Source of the DNA: Fidelibacterota bacterium | GTDB taxonomy: Bacteria; Fidelibacterota; UBA8477; JABMPR01 | Assembly (NCBI GenBank): GCA_016844955.1 | Contig: JAERTH010000151.1 | Span: forward strand, 1-54,121 | Reading direction: 5' to 3' | DNA: 54,121 nt | Shown: positions 13,001 to 19,002 of the stretch, one piece after another | How positions within the stretch are numbered: the stretch's first letter is position 1 | How the letters are laid out: each line of letters starts with the position of its first letter | Translations under genes and position numbers: made by a program | The notes under the pieces: model-generated | Told to the model about the DNA's origin: nothing | Databases searched by the model: none | Seen by the model: the letters and a program-made list of their open reading frames with translations, nothing else

Positions 13001-13431
13001 GACGTCTTGCCATTATAAATGGAAACGCCATTTCCCTTGATATCTATTTCAGGAACGGGGAGGAAAATACCAGCATCAATGTGAGTGATGGTAGTATTGA
13101 GTACGGCAGTATAAGTTGCTGTTCCATCAATACGATTGACATCAGAATCCTGGGTGTCACTGGTGCCCTGGTCTTGATAGGTGAAGACATATCCTGCCGG
13201 GATGTTGCTAAACGTGATGGTATAGCTTCTGCCATCTCTCAGGTCATTACTTTGCCAGTATCCATTTGCATCAGTAGTGAAGGTTCTCCAGCCAATGCTA
13301 ACTGAGACATTGGCAACACCGGGTTCTCCAGCATCCTGAATTCCATCCTTATCGAGATCGTACCAAACCCGATCACCAAAGTATTCAGCGCTGTATGCTG
13401 ACTGTGCAGACAGGAGTGAAAAGACAGCCAC
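4096..13431 (-). CDS. Giant secreted modular protein with choice-of-anchor-D, SdrD-B-like, DUF6923-like and DUF11 domains
   Basis: At least 3111 residues. Approximate order: signal peptide; SdrD-B-like domain (GDRVWYDLDKDGIQDAGEPG, calcium-binding type) at 18-110; five choice-of-anchor-D repeats from 124 to 770; a DUF6923-like module at 775-1015; two SdrD-B domains at 1020-1245; six anchor-D repeats at 1250-2015; a second DUF6923-like module at 2020-2260; two SdrD-B domains at 2264-2490; four anchor-D repeats to 2990; a C-terminal DUF11 domain. Most anchor-D repeats contain a DGDxSP...TDFG motif and end in FxIxGTG. The composition is acidic and Thr/Ser/Asp-rich with very few Cys or Lys. There is no catalytic domain, so a structural or adhesive exported role is inferred. 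The GTG at 13431 would start inside the signal peptide; the real start is probably upstream (see findings). No C-terminal sorting domain was recognised. Confidence 0.9.
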   Translation of the reverse strand: MAVFSLLSAQSAYSAEYFGDRVWYDLDKDGIQDAGEPGVANVSVSIGWRTFTTDANGYWQSNDLRDGRSYTITFSNIPAGYVFTYQDQGTSDTQDSDVNRIDGTATYTAVLNTTITHIDAGIFLPVPEIDIKGNGVSIYNGKTSTSETDDTYYASADIVTGSIDHTFTIYNTGDGALELSGSPLVDISGTHASDFTVSSQPSLSTIDAGANEDFVITFDPSAAGIRSATVTIVSDDSDEGTYTFNVLGNGTATPEIDIQGNSISIPDNDTSPIGSDNTDFGDADIYGGANTHSFTINNSGSGALTLTGSPYVQISGAHASDFSLDVDQQPTSGTLAAQGGTETFEITFDPSTTGLRQATVTISSNDGDESPYTFSIQGTGTINPEIDIFGNGIEINNNDSSPSAGDSTSFGTAEVGSTTKIVTYTIYNNGPATLNLTGNWPLVDISGMHSGDFSVYSAPSSAISPGGNTTFQIEFDPIASGSRYATLTIENNDLSEPVYVFSIEGEGEYGAGATPDPEINLRGSIYSISNGDATPELNDGTDFGEVGLDGETKTNTFSIDNDGTEDLVLTSYPAVTIHGAHASDFTISQQPSSPVAPGGTVTFNVTFNPSFGGIRTAYLSIENNDADDNENPYTFSMQGAGLTSPEIEVRGGGFEIVNGDISPNPNDSTYFGDVVASLGQAYVTYTINNLGSTSLTLDAISIIGDAADEFEVTSPEIFPVYVGENQSTTFVVKFDPWQVGLRDAAISIESNDDDEDPYQFSIRGNGTGPGSPIACAPNFFHIYGDNGVVAYLDATTNPYTYTTIVEAGYSINGMGYNLEDGLLYGFEMDNDISGDNIIRIDGQGTITVLDTDPVPIASWRADFNDEGVMYFWNDNGTAIYTFDAADGSISSAIYTGGEDWTPIDMAYLQDDGKFYGVMETELFIYDPATDNVTTEDIDGRLKDEYLTGTNSIYYGACWSAYDGYLYTTNSQSGRMYKIQVTPDATTGNCRSIYIGQAEANLNKSDGASCPLAEAPIPETGSIGNDVWIDADADGIQDASETGLPGVTVELYTVDGTFNTTTVSDENGEYHFTNLAASEYYIIFSNVPAGFGITDKNVGSNDLIDSDIDETTGMTDNFTVDVGLVDEGIDAGFTTTGVGDFVWNDLDEDGVQDLGEPGVPGVTLALYDGNTSLNETAISDANGFYVFSNIPTNADRIRVISIPGGYTITDRNQGGDDDEDSDISTSSPYASDSFSLTSGEFTSNVDVGIYQDSEPEIYIEGQGNDISDGDTTPTTTDDTDFGTALANSGTVVHTFTIGNNTSTDLSLNGSPIIEISGTHADDFDITNDPNTTVTSSTPTTFEVTFAPTGNGLRSAVISITNNDGDENPFDFDIQGTGLAPEIQVEGNSLAIPDGDTTAIAADYTDFGDADISTGMVDASFSILNLGGAALDLTGTVPYVNISGEHAADFSITVNPVTPVAVSGSTSFTVRFNPSSEGLRTATLSISNSDTDENPYTFTIQGTGTSFPEMDVKAGTTVITDGDTSPSTTDSTDFGSRDVALEQATRTFTINNSGSGDLDLTSSPIVQIYGTNAGDFIVSQQPGSTTIGSNGSVTFQVTFDPTTTGIRNATISIANSDNDENPYTFAIKGLGTSTLDEEMEVLGNGIVIESGDNSPSSLDFTDMGETDISVLPSTSEFVIRNIGYAVLNLTGPPPYVSISGTHASEFIITGTPSNAIAIDSAFTTFEVSFNPAGLGIRQAILSIQNDDADENPYTFTIQGTGRYDENSQSEASIQGNMIEIPDGDISPNAADGTDFGNVEVFYNTTVSQEFVVHNLGTDDLVLGSTPIITITGTNAADFTVTSFPASLVAPNSSVSFLVEFNPSSTQLREATINISNSDQNESPYTFDIQGTGTIASEIQVSGNGMTITDGDNSPSTLDSTDFGDVDVSLGNRRIAYTITNNGSAELNTIAVSLQGVNSSDYSVYANPATAINVGASTTFVIEFDALVVGTRNATVSISSNDPDTPVFEFDIEGSGTGSGDPLSCEPNFYQVYGSAGTIAYLDASTSPYTYTTLATAGYVIDGIGYNAQDGLIYGFEHDNSGWSPPEYMVRIDATGAVTQLTSINHEFASTVADFDDSGNYYFWDASGTDLRRFDASEGTVTGNLNPSGTFLAQDMAFMSNTGHFYGVHDSTLYVYDIFANSVGTGIKIHGKLNDNLVDGTNGNTFASAWTANDGFLYVANEASGRMYKVDITTDPATSIFVGQASIVANSDGASCPVSASPLPTTGTIGDKVWLDNDGDGIQDAGEEGLAGVTVSLYEANDNLLSSVVTAADGLFSFGSLGASEYYLTFTTPPTGFSLSPQASGGDEGLDSDPDPSTGKTANIEITPGVVNNSIDAGFRATGAGDYVWLDANEDGLQAENESGVPGINVEIKINGGASVATTTTDANGAYSFTGLAANTYKLYFTNLPIGYAFTSQNTGSDDAIDNDMDSNGESAAFTLAANVYNNSLDAGVFQSSEPEINVTGNLLDISDGDVSPSTADLTDFGSINAAISAETATDSVVHTFWIHNAPTGATLTLNGAPRVSFSGTNPGDFTLTSVPDETVPADDSTSFAVRFIPAGEGLRTATLSIANTDANENPYDFSLRGFGLTAEIQVEGNGQVISDGDSTATASDFTDFGSEDIFTGSQAQIFTIINTGNANLILTDPAPHVVIGGDNPADFSVTSAPSSPVASNNSTTFTITFDPTAEGLRNAVVSLGNNDLDEDPFTFAIQGIGLATPEITLEANGELIADGDASPIVTDNTDFGSKDILTETQDNTFLIINTGSGTLSLTGVPIVILGGDEAGDFLIKTQPTSSTVAPGDTVSFEVTFDPTAVGLRTANVSIVNDDDDENPFDFSIQGTGVASSELEVEGPAPFTAGPNGPLMTFDSTIVDTSTSLLFTITNQGSAILNLTGTSPYVFVSGAHASDFVVAEAPANTVPAGGGTTTFLLTFTPAAEGDREATITIPSDDESSPYVFNVTGFGLPTLQPQLTLTEAVDKSIAAPGDTLTYTVVYLNIGVGLATSVVVDEDIPENSTYVENSAAGDGTEMSITFSHNDGVNYDLSQSAPVTHIRFSRIPNLAPGGSGSVTFKVVVD

Positions 13432-14020
13432 ATAAAAAAGTGGTCTTAAATTTCTGAATGAATTGATAAACCTGGAAGCACTTAAAAAAGGAGTGTTTTT
13501 CTCAGATTTCTGGGCGAATTTTTCAAGTATGGTTTTCAGGATCCAGTTTCCTTACAGATAAAATATGTTCTACCGTATAAGTTGTTTTGCCTTGAGGTGA
13601 AATGAGGTTCAAGGCTAAAAACTACTGCACGGGGGGATAATCTAATTTGGTAAGTTGATCTTCTCATAAGTTCTTATATATATGTCAAAGGTCGTGCCAC
13701 CCCCTGGAACCCGTGATAAGTGCATGATATTATGGTTTATAGCTGTGCTGTTTTTAGCCGGCTTATCCCAGAGTCTGGTAGCTAAATATGACGTAATTTT
13801 CGTCGATGTAATATTATAGAGACAGTAAATGACTAAGGCAATCAAGCTTATGAACACCCTAATTGTTATAATTCACAGATAACTAGCGAGTCTTTATAGC
13901 TGAAAATACACTTCTGGAAAATCAAAATTGACCAGAAGATGCAGTCATCGTTTTTTGGGCGTGGGGTAGTGGTTGGTTAAAGTAAGCAGAAAATTATCAC
14001 GGAAAAACGACAGAATTATT
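13432..14020. other. Long non-coding leader/upstream region of the giant protein gene
   Basis: No convincing gene was seen here. On the minus strand the reading frame of the giant protein stays open up to a TAA at 13554-13552. An inverted repeat (GCCTTGA ... TCAAGGC, 13589-13615) lies in the presumed leader. A sigma-54-like promoter is listed separately at 13684-13699. The 71-codon minus-strand frame at 13642-13857 has no recognisable protein features. Confidence 0.5.
13684..13699 (-). promoter_or_regulatory. Possible sigma-54 (-24/-12) promoter for the giant surface protein
   Basis: The minus strand reads TGGCACGACCTTTGAC. This matches the sigma-54 consensus TGGCACG-N4-TTGC with the correct 10-base gap between the GG (-24) and the -12 dinucleotide, but the -12 element is GA instead of GC. 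It would give a leader of about 140-240 bases. No sigma-54 activator is in the window. One-motif evidence only. Confidence 0.35.
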
Positions 14021-14380
14021 TTATGCAAGCCCGAGTTTTCGTTGTTCCTTTTTGGGAAGAGATTTTGCCACCAGGTCATAAGAATCCCCTATCAAACCGA
14101 TGAGGAATTGCTCCTCAATCGTGTCGTCCAAAACGACAGTATTCCAGTGGTCTTTATTCATGTGATAACCCGGTCGAATTGCTTCAAATTGGGACCGTAA
14201 AATCAATGCATCTTCCGGGTCACATTTGAGATTAATTGAAAGGGGGGTGTTCATAATTGCCACCAGGGCAAACATCTTTTTAGAGACTTTAAAAACGGGT
14301 GTTTTGTTGTCAAAGGGAAAGCTCAAGGAAGCCCCTGGAAAAGACAAAATTATAGTCTCCAATTTTTCATAAGTAATCAT
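14021..14380 (-). CDS. MmcQ/YjbR family protein
   Basis: This 119-residue protein fits the MmcQ/YjbR (CyaY-like fold) family, small single-domain proteins of uncertain function that are sometimes called DNA-binding. Family features seen are the N-terminal LSFPGASLSFPF segment, the central KMFALVAI strand, LKCDPEDALILR, and the C-terminal PGYHMNKDHWNTVVLD block followed by a helix ending in LPKKEQRKL. The length matches the family. It follows trpF by 23 bases on the same strand and may share its transcript, with no obvious functional link. Confidence 0.85.
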   Translation of the reverse strand: MITYEKLETIILSFPGASLSFPFDNKTPVFKVSKKMFALVAIMNTPLSINLKCDPEDALILRSQFEAIRPGYHMNKDHWNTVVLDDTIEEQFLIGLIGDSYDLVAKSLPKKEQRKLGLA

Positions 14381-14403
14381 TAATATACTTTCCTAGATAT
14401 GTT

Positions 14404-15066
14404 TCAGGAAAATGTCGTTTTTAGGTTTTTGAAAAACGAATTCAATTTATCCTGGTCCAGGTTTCCTTCAGTTCGAACGCCACTGCAGAGATCAATACCC
14501 CGTGGATTAACCTTGGAAATTGCACTGGCAATATTCTTTGGGTTCAGACCGCCGGCCAGGAAAACAGGTAGGCGACTGCGCTGACAAATCTCCTGGCTAA
14601 GTGCCCAGTCATGGGTATCACCGGTGCCCCCCAGGGTTTTTGTTTTTGCATCAGGATTGCCTGAATCCAGCAACAGTATATCCACCAGCATTTCGTACGA
14701 AAGTGCTTCTTCTATGGAAGCAGAATCTCGCACATGAATGACCTGAATCAGGCAGGTGTCTGGCAGGGCTTTCCTGAGTAAGATCAGTTCCGGTTCAGCC
14801 AGCTTGTCTACCAGTTGAATCCCCCAGGTTTTGACCTGGACATGCTGTGCAATTATATCACGAGAATTCAGCTTACTGGTTAGCAATACCGTCTTGGTTT
14901 CAGTTGGCAATTTACTTACAATCCCAGTGATATCTTCTAGGGAAATCACACCCGGACCGCTGGGCATTTCAGAAACCAGACCCAGTAAATCAGCCCCTGC
15001 TCTCAAGGCGGTTCTTGCCTCGTCTAATGAGCTTATACAGCACACTTTAACCTGGTGTGATGACAT
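14404..15066 (-). CDS. trpF: Phosphoribosylanthranilate isomerase (TrpF-like), standalone
   Basis: A 220-residue TIM-barrel protein. The N-terminal VKVCCI holds the catalytic cysteine of TrpF (normally KICGI), and DILLLDSG carries the aspartate of the catalytic pair. Phosphate-binding loops FLAGGLNPKNI and DLCSGVRTEG are typical. The reaction in the family is the Amadori rearrangement of phosphoribosylanthranilate to CdRP in tryptophan synthesis. Oddities: the usual SPR loop reads MPSGPGVIS, CG is CC, and no other trp gene is nearby. A related isomerase with another substrate is therefore possible. GAGGG stands 9 bases before the ATG. Confidence 0.75.
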   Translation of the reverse strand: MSSHQVKVCCISSLDEARTALRAGADLLGLVSEMPSGPGVISLEDITGIVSKLPTETKTVLLTSKLNSRDIIAQHVQVKTWGIQLVDKLAEPELILLRKALPDTCLIQVIHVRDSASIEEALSYEMLVDILLLDSGNPDAKTKTLGGTGDTHDWALSQEICQRSRLPVFLAGGLNPKNIASAISKVNPRGIDLCSGVRTEGNLDQDKLNSFFKNLKTTFS

Positions 15067-15216
15067 TACAAAACCCTCGTAAGTAAAAAATTCATGAAAA
15101 CAGCAAAAATCAGAATATTGGCTTGTAAACTGTCAATCATTAGGTGGCTATCGGTCTAAATCCGGGGCTAAATCCATAATATGTACACCTAAACCCATTA
15201 AAACACCCTTTGGTCT

Positions 15217-16209
15217 TCAGTTAAAGTAATGCTTTAGGTCGTGCAGAAGTACTGTGGGAAGCGCGGCATTTACCCTGATATAATACACCTTGTTTTTCTG
15301 ACAAAATGTAGGCGATAGTTTTACAAAATCCTTTTGGGTGGTGATCCAATAGTCACAGCCCTTGCCCTCAATTCCAGCGTACTCATCCTTACCATAAATG
15401 ACATGGTCATCAAAGGCTATTGTTACACTGGGAGGTAAATGAGTTTTCTGGATCATATCGAAAAAATGTGCTGGATTTCCAAGCCCTGCAAATAGTCCAT
15501 ATTCACCTTTTAATAAGCTCAACGCGATGTGCTTTTGGGTTGAGTCAATGACCTCATTCTCCAGTGTGATTATCAAGTTGGAATTGGAGTCAGGGCGGAG
15601 ACCTTTTTTGCTGAAAATCAAGTGATCAGCCCGACCAATATTTTTGTGGTTTTCTCTCAAACGACCCCAGGGCAAAAGGTGGGTTTTAGCATTCTCAGGG
15701 AAGTCTATCAAGAGAATGTCCATATCCCGATGCAGGCGTCGATGCTGAAAGCCATCATCCAGGATGATCACATCTGGACTGAATGAATCCTCAATAAATT
15801 GTGCTCCCTTAAATCGGTCTTCAGAGACCACAACCGGTACGCCTGGAAAATTCTGGGCCATAAGAAAAGGCTCGTCACCTGAGTTTGCAGGGGTGCCGAG
15901 AAGCTCATTTTTATCTGAAACCACCACCAGTCCAGATGAGCTTCTACCATAACCTCGCGATAGAATTGAGGGCTGTTTTTTCTGCTGCAAAAAGTACTCA
16001 ACCAGAGCTTGTACCAGGATGGTTTTACCGCTGCCGCCAACACTGATATTACCAACTGAAATGACCGTTGTTTTAACCTTGTGAATTTTAAAAACACCGC
16101 TATCAAAAAATAGATTTCTTAGAGAAGTAATCAGGCCGTAAACGGCAGCCAGAATGATGCGAAATGGCAATAACCAAGTCGCTGAAATTATGTAGTTTTT
16201 GAAACTCAT
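15217..16209 (-). CDS. lpxK: Tetraacyldisaccharide 4'-kinase
   Basis: A 330-residue protein of normal LpxK length. A hydrophobic N-terminal segment (LPFRIILAAVYGLI) is expected for membrane association at the inner leaflet. The Walker A loop GNISVGGSGKT is near residue 53, followed by LSRGYGR and DEPFLMA, and then the Walker B-like DVIILDDGFQHRRLHRD. LpxK phosphorylates the 4' position of the lipid A disaccharide to give lipid IVA. It begins 4 bases after the acyltransferase gene and is the last gene of the four-gene lipid A operon. No waaA/kdtA gene follows it. Confidence 0.93.
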   Translation of the reverse strand: MSFKNYIISATWLLPFRIILAAVYGLITSLRNLFFDSGVFKIHKVKTTVISVGNISVGGSGKTILVQALVEYFLQQKKQPSILSRGYGRSSSGLVVVSDKNELLGTPANSGDEPFLMAQNFPGVPVVVSEDRFKGAQFIEDSFSPDVIILDDGFQHRRLHRDMDILLIDFPENAKTHLLPWGRLRENHKNIGRADHLIFSKKGLRPDSNSNLIITLENEVIDSTQKHIALSLLKGEYGLFAGLGNPAHFFDMIQKTHLPPSVTIAFDDHVIYGKDEYAGIEGKGCDYWITTQKDFVKLSPTFCQKNKVYYIRVNAALPTVLLHDLKHYFN

Positions 16210-16213
16210 AACT

Positions 16214-16885
16214 TTACGAAATAAAAGATTTATCCAGCTCGTCTTGATGTGCTTTACAATGCTCGCTGGCTCGGGCTAATTCAGCATCAAGATCCTTCCC
16301 GCGCAATTTTGGGTTAACCTTTATGGGCTCACCAAAACTTGCAATAGCCTTTGAGAAGGGAATCGGAATTGCAAATTTATCCCAGCCTTTCGCCCGGAGT
16401 GCCCATTTCGAAACTGTGGCGGTTGGGATGATGTACCCACCCAATTGTTGAGCTGTAACGAAGGTCCCCGGCTTCATGACACGACGTGGGCCACGCGGTC
16501 CATCTGAAGCAAAAGCCGAAACCTTTACATCTTGCTTTTTCAAGTAACGCAGCATTCCCATAAAGGCTTTTTTACCACCTCGTGTGCTGGAACCCCGGAA
16601 GGTCACATAATTCAACCCTTCCAAAACGGCACTGGCAATATCACCATCACCAGCCTGGCTCACAATTGCAGCAGGCTTGAGTGGCGACGTGAGATACCAG
16701 GCAATGAGCATGTCGCCATGCCAAAATTGAAAAACTACGGGTACTCCACTATTCAAAAGATGTTGAATGCGACCCCACCCTCGAACTTCCAACCTTAGAC
16801 TTCGCCCAATGGCATTGACCAAATAGCCACCTACTCGACGAGCTCCACGCGAAATTTTGGTTTGTGTCTTTCGGTCTAAACCCAT
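16214..16885 (-). CDS. DUF374 lysophospholipid acyltransferase-like protein
   Basis: A 223-residue protein of the DUF374 family, related to LPLAT acyltransferases of the LpxL/PlsC type. Visible features: FQFWHGDMLIAWY (family variant of the HX4D motif), IVSQAGDGDIASAVLEGL, TFRGSSTRGG, and ASDGPRGPRRVMKPGTFVTAQQ, the typical DUF374 substrate-site block. The family lies beside lpxK or waaA in many Gram-negative genomes and probably adds an acyl chain to a lipid A intermediate; the exact step is not proven. It sits 3 bases after lpxB and 4 bases before lpxK. Confidence 0.85.
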   Translation of the reverse strand: MGLDRKTQTKISRGARRVGGYLVNAIGRSLRLEVRGWGRIQHLLNSGVPVVFQFWHGDMLIAWYLTSPLKPAAIVSQAGDGDIASAVLEGLNYVTFRGSSTRGGKKAFMGMLRYLKKQDVKVSAFASDGPRGPRRVMKPGTFVTAQQLGGYIIPTATVSKWALRAKGWDKFAIPIPFSKAIASFGEPIKVNPKLRGKDLDAELARASEHCKAHQDELDKSFIS

Positions 16886-16888
16886 GGT

Positions 16889-17995
16889 CTAACCTAATTC
16901 ACCCAGAATTTGTGAAGCGATAATTCTTGCACAGCCTGGTTGCCCAAGCGCAGTCTGCAAAAGCTCCAGCCTGCTTAGCATGGTCGAACGGTCTGCATCG
17001 TTGGTCAACAAACGTAGCACTTCCCGCGAGATAATCTCACCCGTGGCGTCTTTTTGAATCAGCTCAGGTACTGCGCGCTCACCAACAATGAGATTAGGCA
17101 TGGCGAGATGCTCAATGTCAACCAGCAGCTTTCCGATGATATACGAAAGTGCCGCAATTTTATAGATCACCACCAGGGGTGTCCCCAGGAAGGCGGTTTC
17201 CAGGGTTGCCGTTCCTGAAGCCACAATGGCGACATCAGCGTGCGCCATCATGGGGTAGGGGTCATCATTAATGATGGTGAGGTTTGAGACACCCTTGAAT
17301 GGTTCATAATAACTGTCTGAGAGTGATGAGAGCCCTGCCAGCGTGAATTGTATCTCAGGAATTTTTTCCTGGATCAACTGCAAAGTGTCAAGTACGGGGT
17401 GGGTGTGCAGTTCCATTTCATTGCGACGGCTGCCGGGAAGAATGGCCACCAGGGGTTTTGATATTTCCAGACCGTACTGCTTGTAAAAATCATCCTTTTC
17501 AGGGAGGTTGAATTTCTTTTCAACCAGAGGGTGGCCGGCAAAGGTCACAGGGATTCCCTGGTCTTTGTAGAAATCTTCCTCAAATGGAAAGATGACAAAA
17601 ATGCGCTTGATGAATTTGCGCATGGTTTTGATGCGACCTTTTTTCCAGGCCCAGACCTGAGGAGATATGTAATAATACACAGGAATGCCCAGTGCCTTCA
17701 GTTTGAGGCCCAGGCGCAGGTTGAATCCAGGGTAATCTAGTAGAATGGCAGCATCGGGTTTCCGGGTCTTGCATTCCGCAACCACCCTGTTCATCACACC
17801 GGTGAAAAAGCGTAGGTGCTTGATTACTTCAATGAACCCTGTGACGGATAAATCTTTAACATGATAGAGGGAATCAAGGCCTTCTTGCTCCATGAGGTCG
17901 CCACCCAGCCCCCAGAATACATGCTGCGGGTTGTGAGCATTGATGGCAGCCATGAGGGGGGCCGCGTGGTGGTCACCGGAGATTTCTCCGGCCAC
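16889..17995 (-). CDS. lpxB: Lipid-A-disaccharide synthase
   Basis: At least 368 residues, GT19 family. LpxB condenses UDP-2,3-diacylglucosamine with lipid X to form the lipid A disaccharide. The N-terminal AGEISGDHHAA, YYISPQVWAWKKGR, LPGSRRNE and the UDP-binding SGTATLETA block are all present. The GTG at 17995 would remove the first Rossmann strand (KNFLIV), which is encoded in frame immediately upstream and belongs to every LpxB. Upstream in this frame there is no ATG, GTG or TTG before a stop; an ATA at 18025 overlaps the stop of the preceding gene as ATAG. The start is therefore unresolved. Second gene of the lipid A operon. Confidence 0.92.
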   Translation of the reverse strand: MAGEISGDHHAAPLMAAINAHNPQHVFWGLGGDLMEQEGLDSLYHVKDLSVTGFIEVIKHLRFFTGVMNRVVAECKTRKPDAAILLDYPGFNLRLGLKLKALGIPVYYYISPQVWAWKKGRIKTMRKFIKRIFVIFPFEEDFYKDQGIPVTFAGHPLVEKKFNLPEKDDFYKQYGLEISKPLVAILPGSRRNEMELHTHPVLDTLQLIQEKIPEIQFTLAGLSSLSDSYYEPFKGVSNLTIINDDPYPMMAHADVAIVASGTATLETAFLGTPLVVIYKIAALSYIIGKLLVDIEHLAMPNLIVGERAVPELIQKDATGEIISREVLRLLTNDADRSTMLSRLELLQTALGQPGCARIIASQILGELG

Positions 17996-18021
17996 AATAA
18001 GAAAGTTTTTTGCGCTGGCTT

Positions 18022-19002
18022 CTATTTCTGATCCACAAGTTGTTGGTTGATCAATTCGGCAATTCTTAAAGCTTCAAGCCCATCACTACCACTGACCAGG
18101 GGTGTTTCATTCTGGCGAATCGAAGCGGCAAAGGAAGCCTGCTCGGCGTACATGGCATCCAGCTTGGGCAGCTCACGATTGCTGTAGACAATAGATTTAT
18201 TCGAACCTTCCATGGGAATAACCTTGTCACCCGCCACTTCAGACCCCTGCTCAATCAGTGAATACATCTCAGTTGAGCCTTTCTGGAAATCTATGGTGAT
18301 ATAGTTCTCGGGCTGGAAGATGCGCATCTTACGCATGGGATTGAGAGAGATTCTGCTGGCTGTAACATTGGCAACACAACCATTTTCAAAAGTCAGGCGA
18401 GCATTGGCAATATCAGCTAGCTTAGAGACGACAGCCAGACCATTGGCCTGAATGTCAGTTACGGGGCTTTTTACCAGGGACAGAATGATATCAATATCAT
18501 GGATCATGTTTTCATGAACCACAGGATTATCGATACCCCTGGGAACAAAACTCACCAATCGATGCGCCTCAATAAATTTTGGTTCCAGATTGACTCCGTC
18601 CAGAGCTGCCAGCGCAGGATTGAAACGCTCTACATGGCCGACCTGGATATGGGTATTGTTTTTTTCTGCCAGGGCAACCAACTCTTCTGCTTCCTCAAGG
18701 GTTGTTGAGATCGGTTTCTCAATAAACACATGCTTGCCTGCCGCCAGAGCTGACCGGGCATAGGAGAAGTGAAATTTTGTAGGGCAGGTGATAAAGATGG
18801 CATCACAGGCTTCAATAAGTGCCAGGTGATCACTGGCAACGGGGACATCGAATTCCGTAGCTACCAGTTGTGCACGATCATTATCTGTATCATAAATACC
18901 CAGGCAGTCCCAGTCTTGATGTTGGCTGAGATGTCTGGTGTGAAAGCGGCCGATATGGCCCGCGCCGATCAAGCCGGCTCTGAGTTTTCTTGAGTTTTCC
19001 AT
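18022..19002 (-). CDS. Gfo/Idh/MocA family NAD(P)-dependent oxidoreductase, first gene of lipid A operon
   Basis: A 326-residue two-domain oxidoreductase. The N-terminal Rossmann fold has GAGHIGRFHTRHL, AIFITCPTKFHF, and HVFIEKPISTT with the EKP lysine of the family. The C-terminal domain carries VGHVERFNPA and HENMIHDIDIIL, where the His/Asp pair fits the catalytic site. It is translationally linked to lpxB. The characterised enzyme with this fold that acts in lipid A synthesis is GnnA, which oxidises the 3-position of UDP-GlcNAc so that GnnB can aminate it (giving amide-linked lipid A acyl chains). A GnnA-like role is suggested by position only; no GnnB aminotransferase is in the window. 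Confidence 0.85.
   Translation of the reverse strand: MENSRKLRAGLIGAGHIGRFHTRHLSQHQDWDCLGIYDTDNDRAQLVATEFDVPVASDHLALIEACDAIFITCPTKFHFSYARSALAAGKHVFIEKPISTTLEEAEELVALAEKNNTHIQVGHVERFNPALAALDGVNLEPKFIEAHRLVSFVPRGIDNPVVHENMIHDIDIILSLVKSPVTDIQANGLAVVSKLADIANARLTFENGCVANVTASRISLNPMRKMRIFQPENYITIDFQKGSTEMYSLIEQGSEVAGDKVIPMEGSNKSIVYSNRELPKLDAMYAEQASFAASIRQNETPLVSGSDGLEALRIAELINQQLVDQK

Noticed and set aside
4096..13431. Possible CRISPR or tandem DNA repeat inside the giant gene
   Set aside because: Similarity is at the protein level of ~110-residue domains with diverged DNA; there are no identical short repeats with spacers.
13642..13857. 71-codon minus-strand frame upstream of the giant gene
   Set aside because: No family resemblance, no ribosome binding site, and it runs across the sigma-54-like promoter; taken as non-coding.
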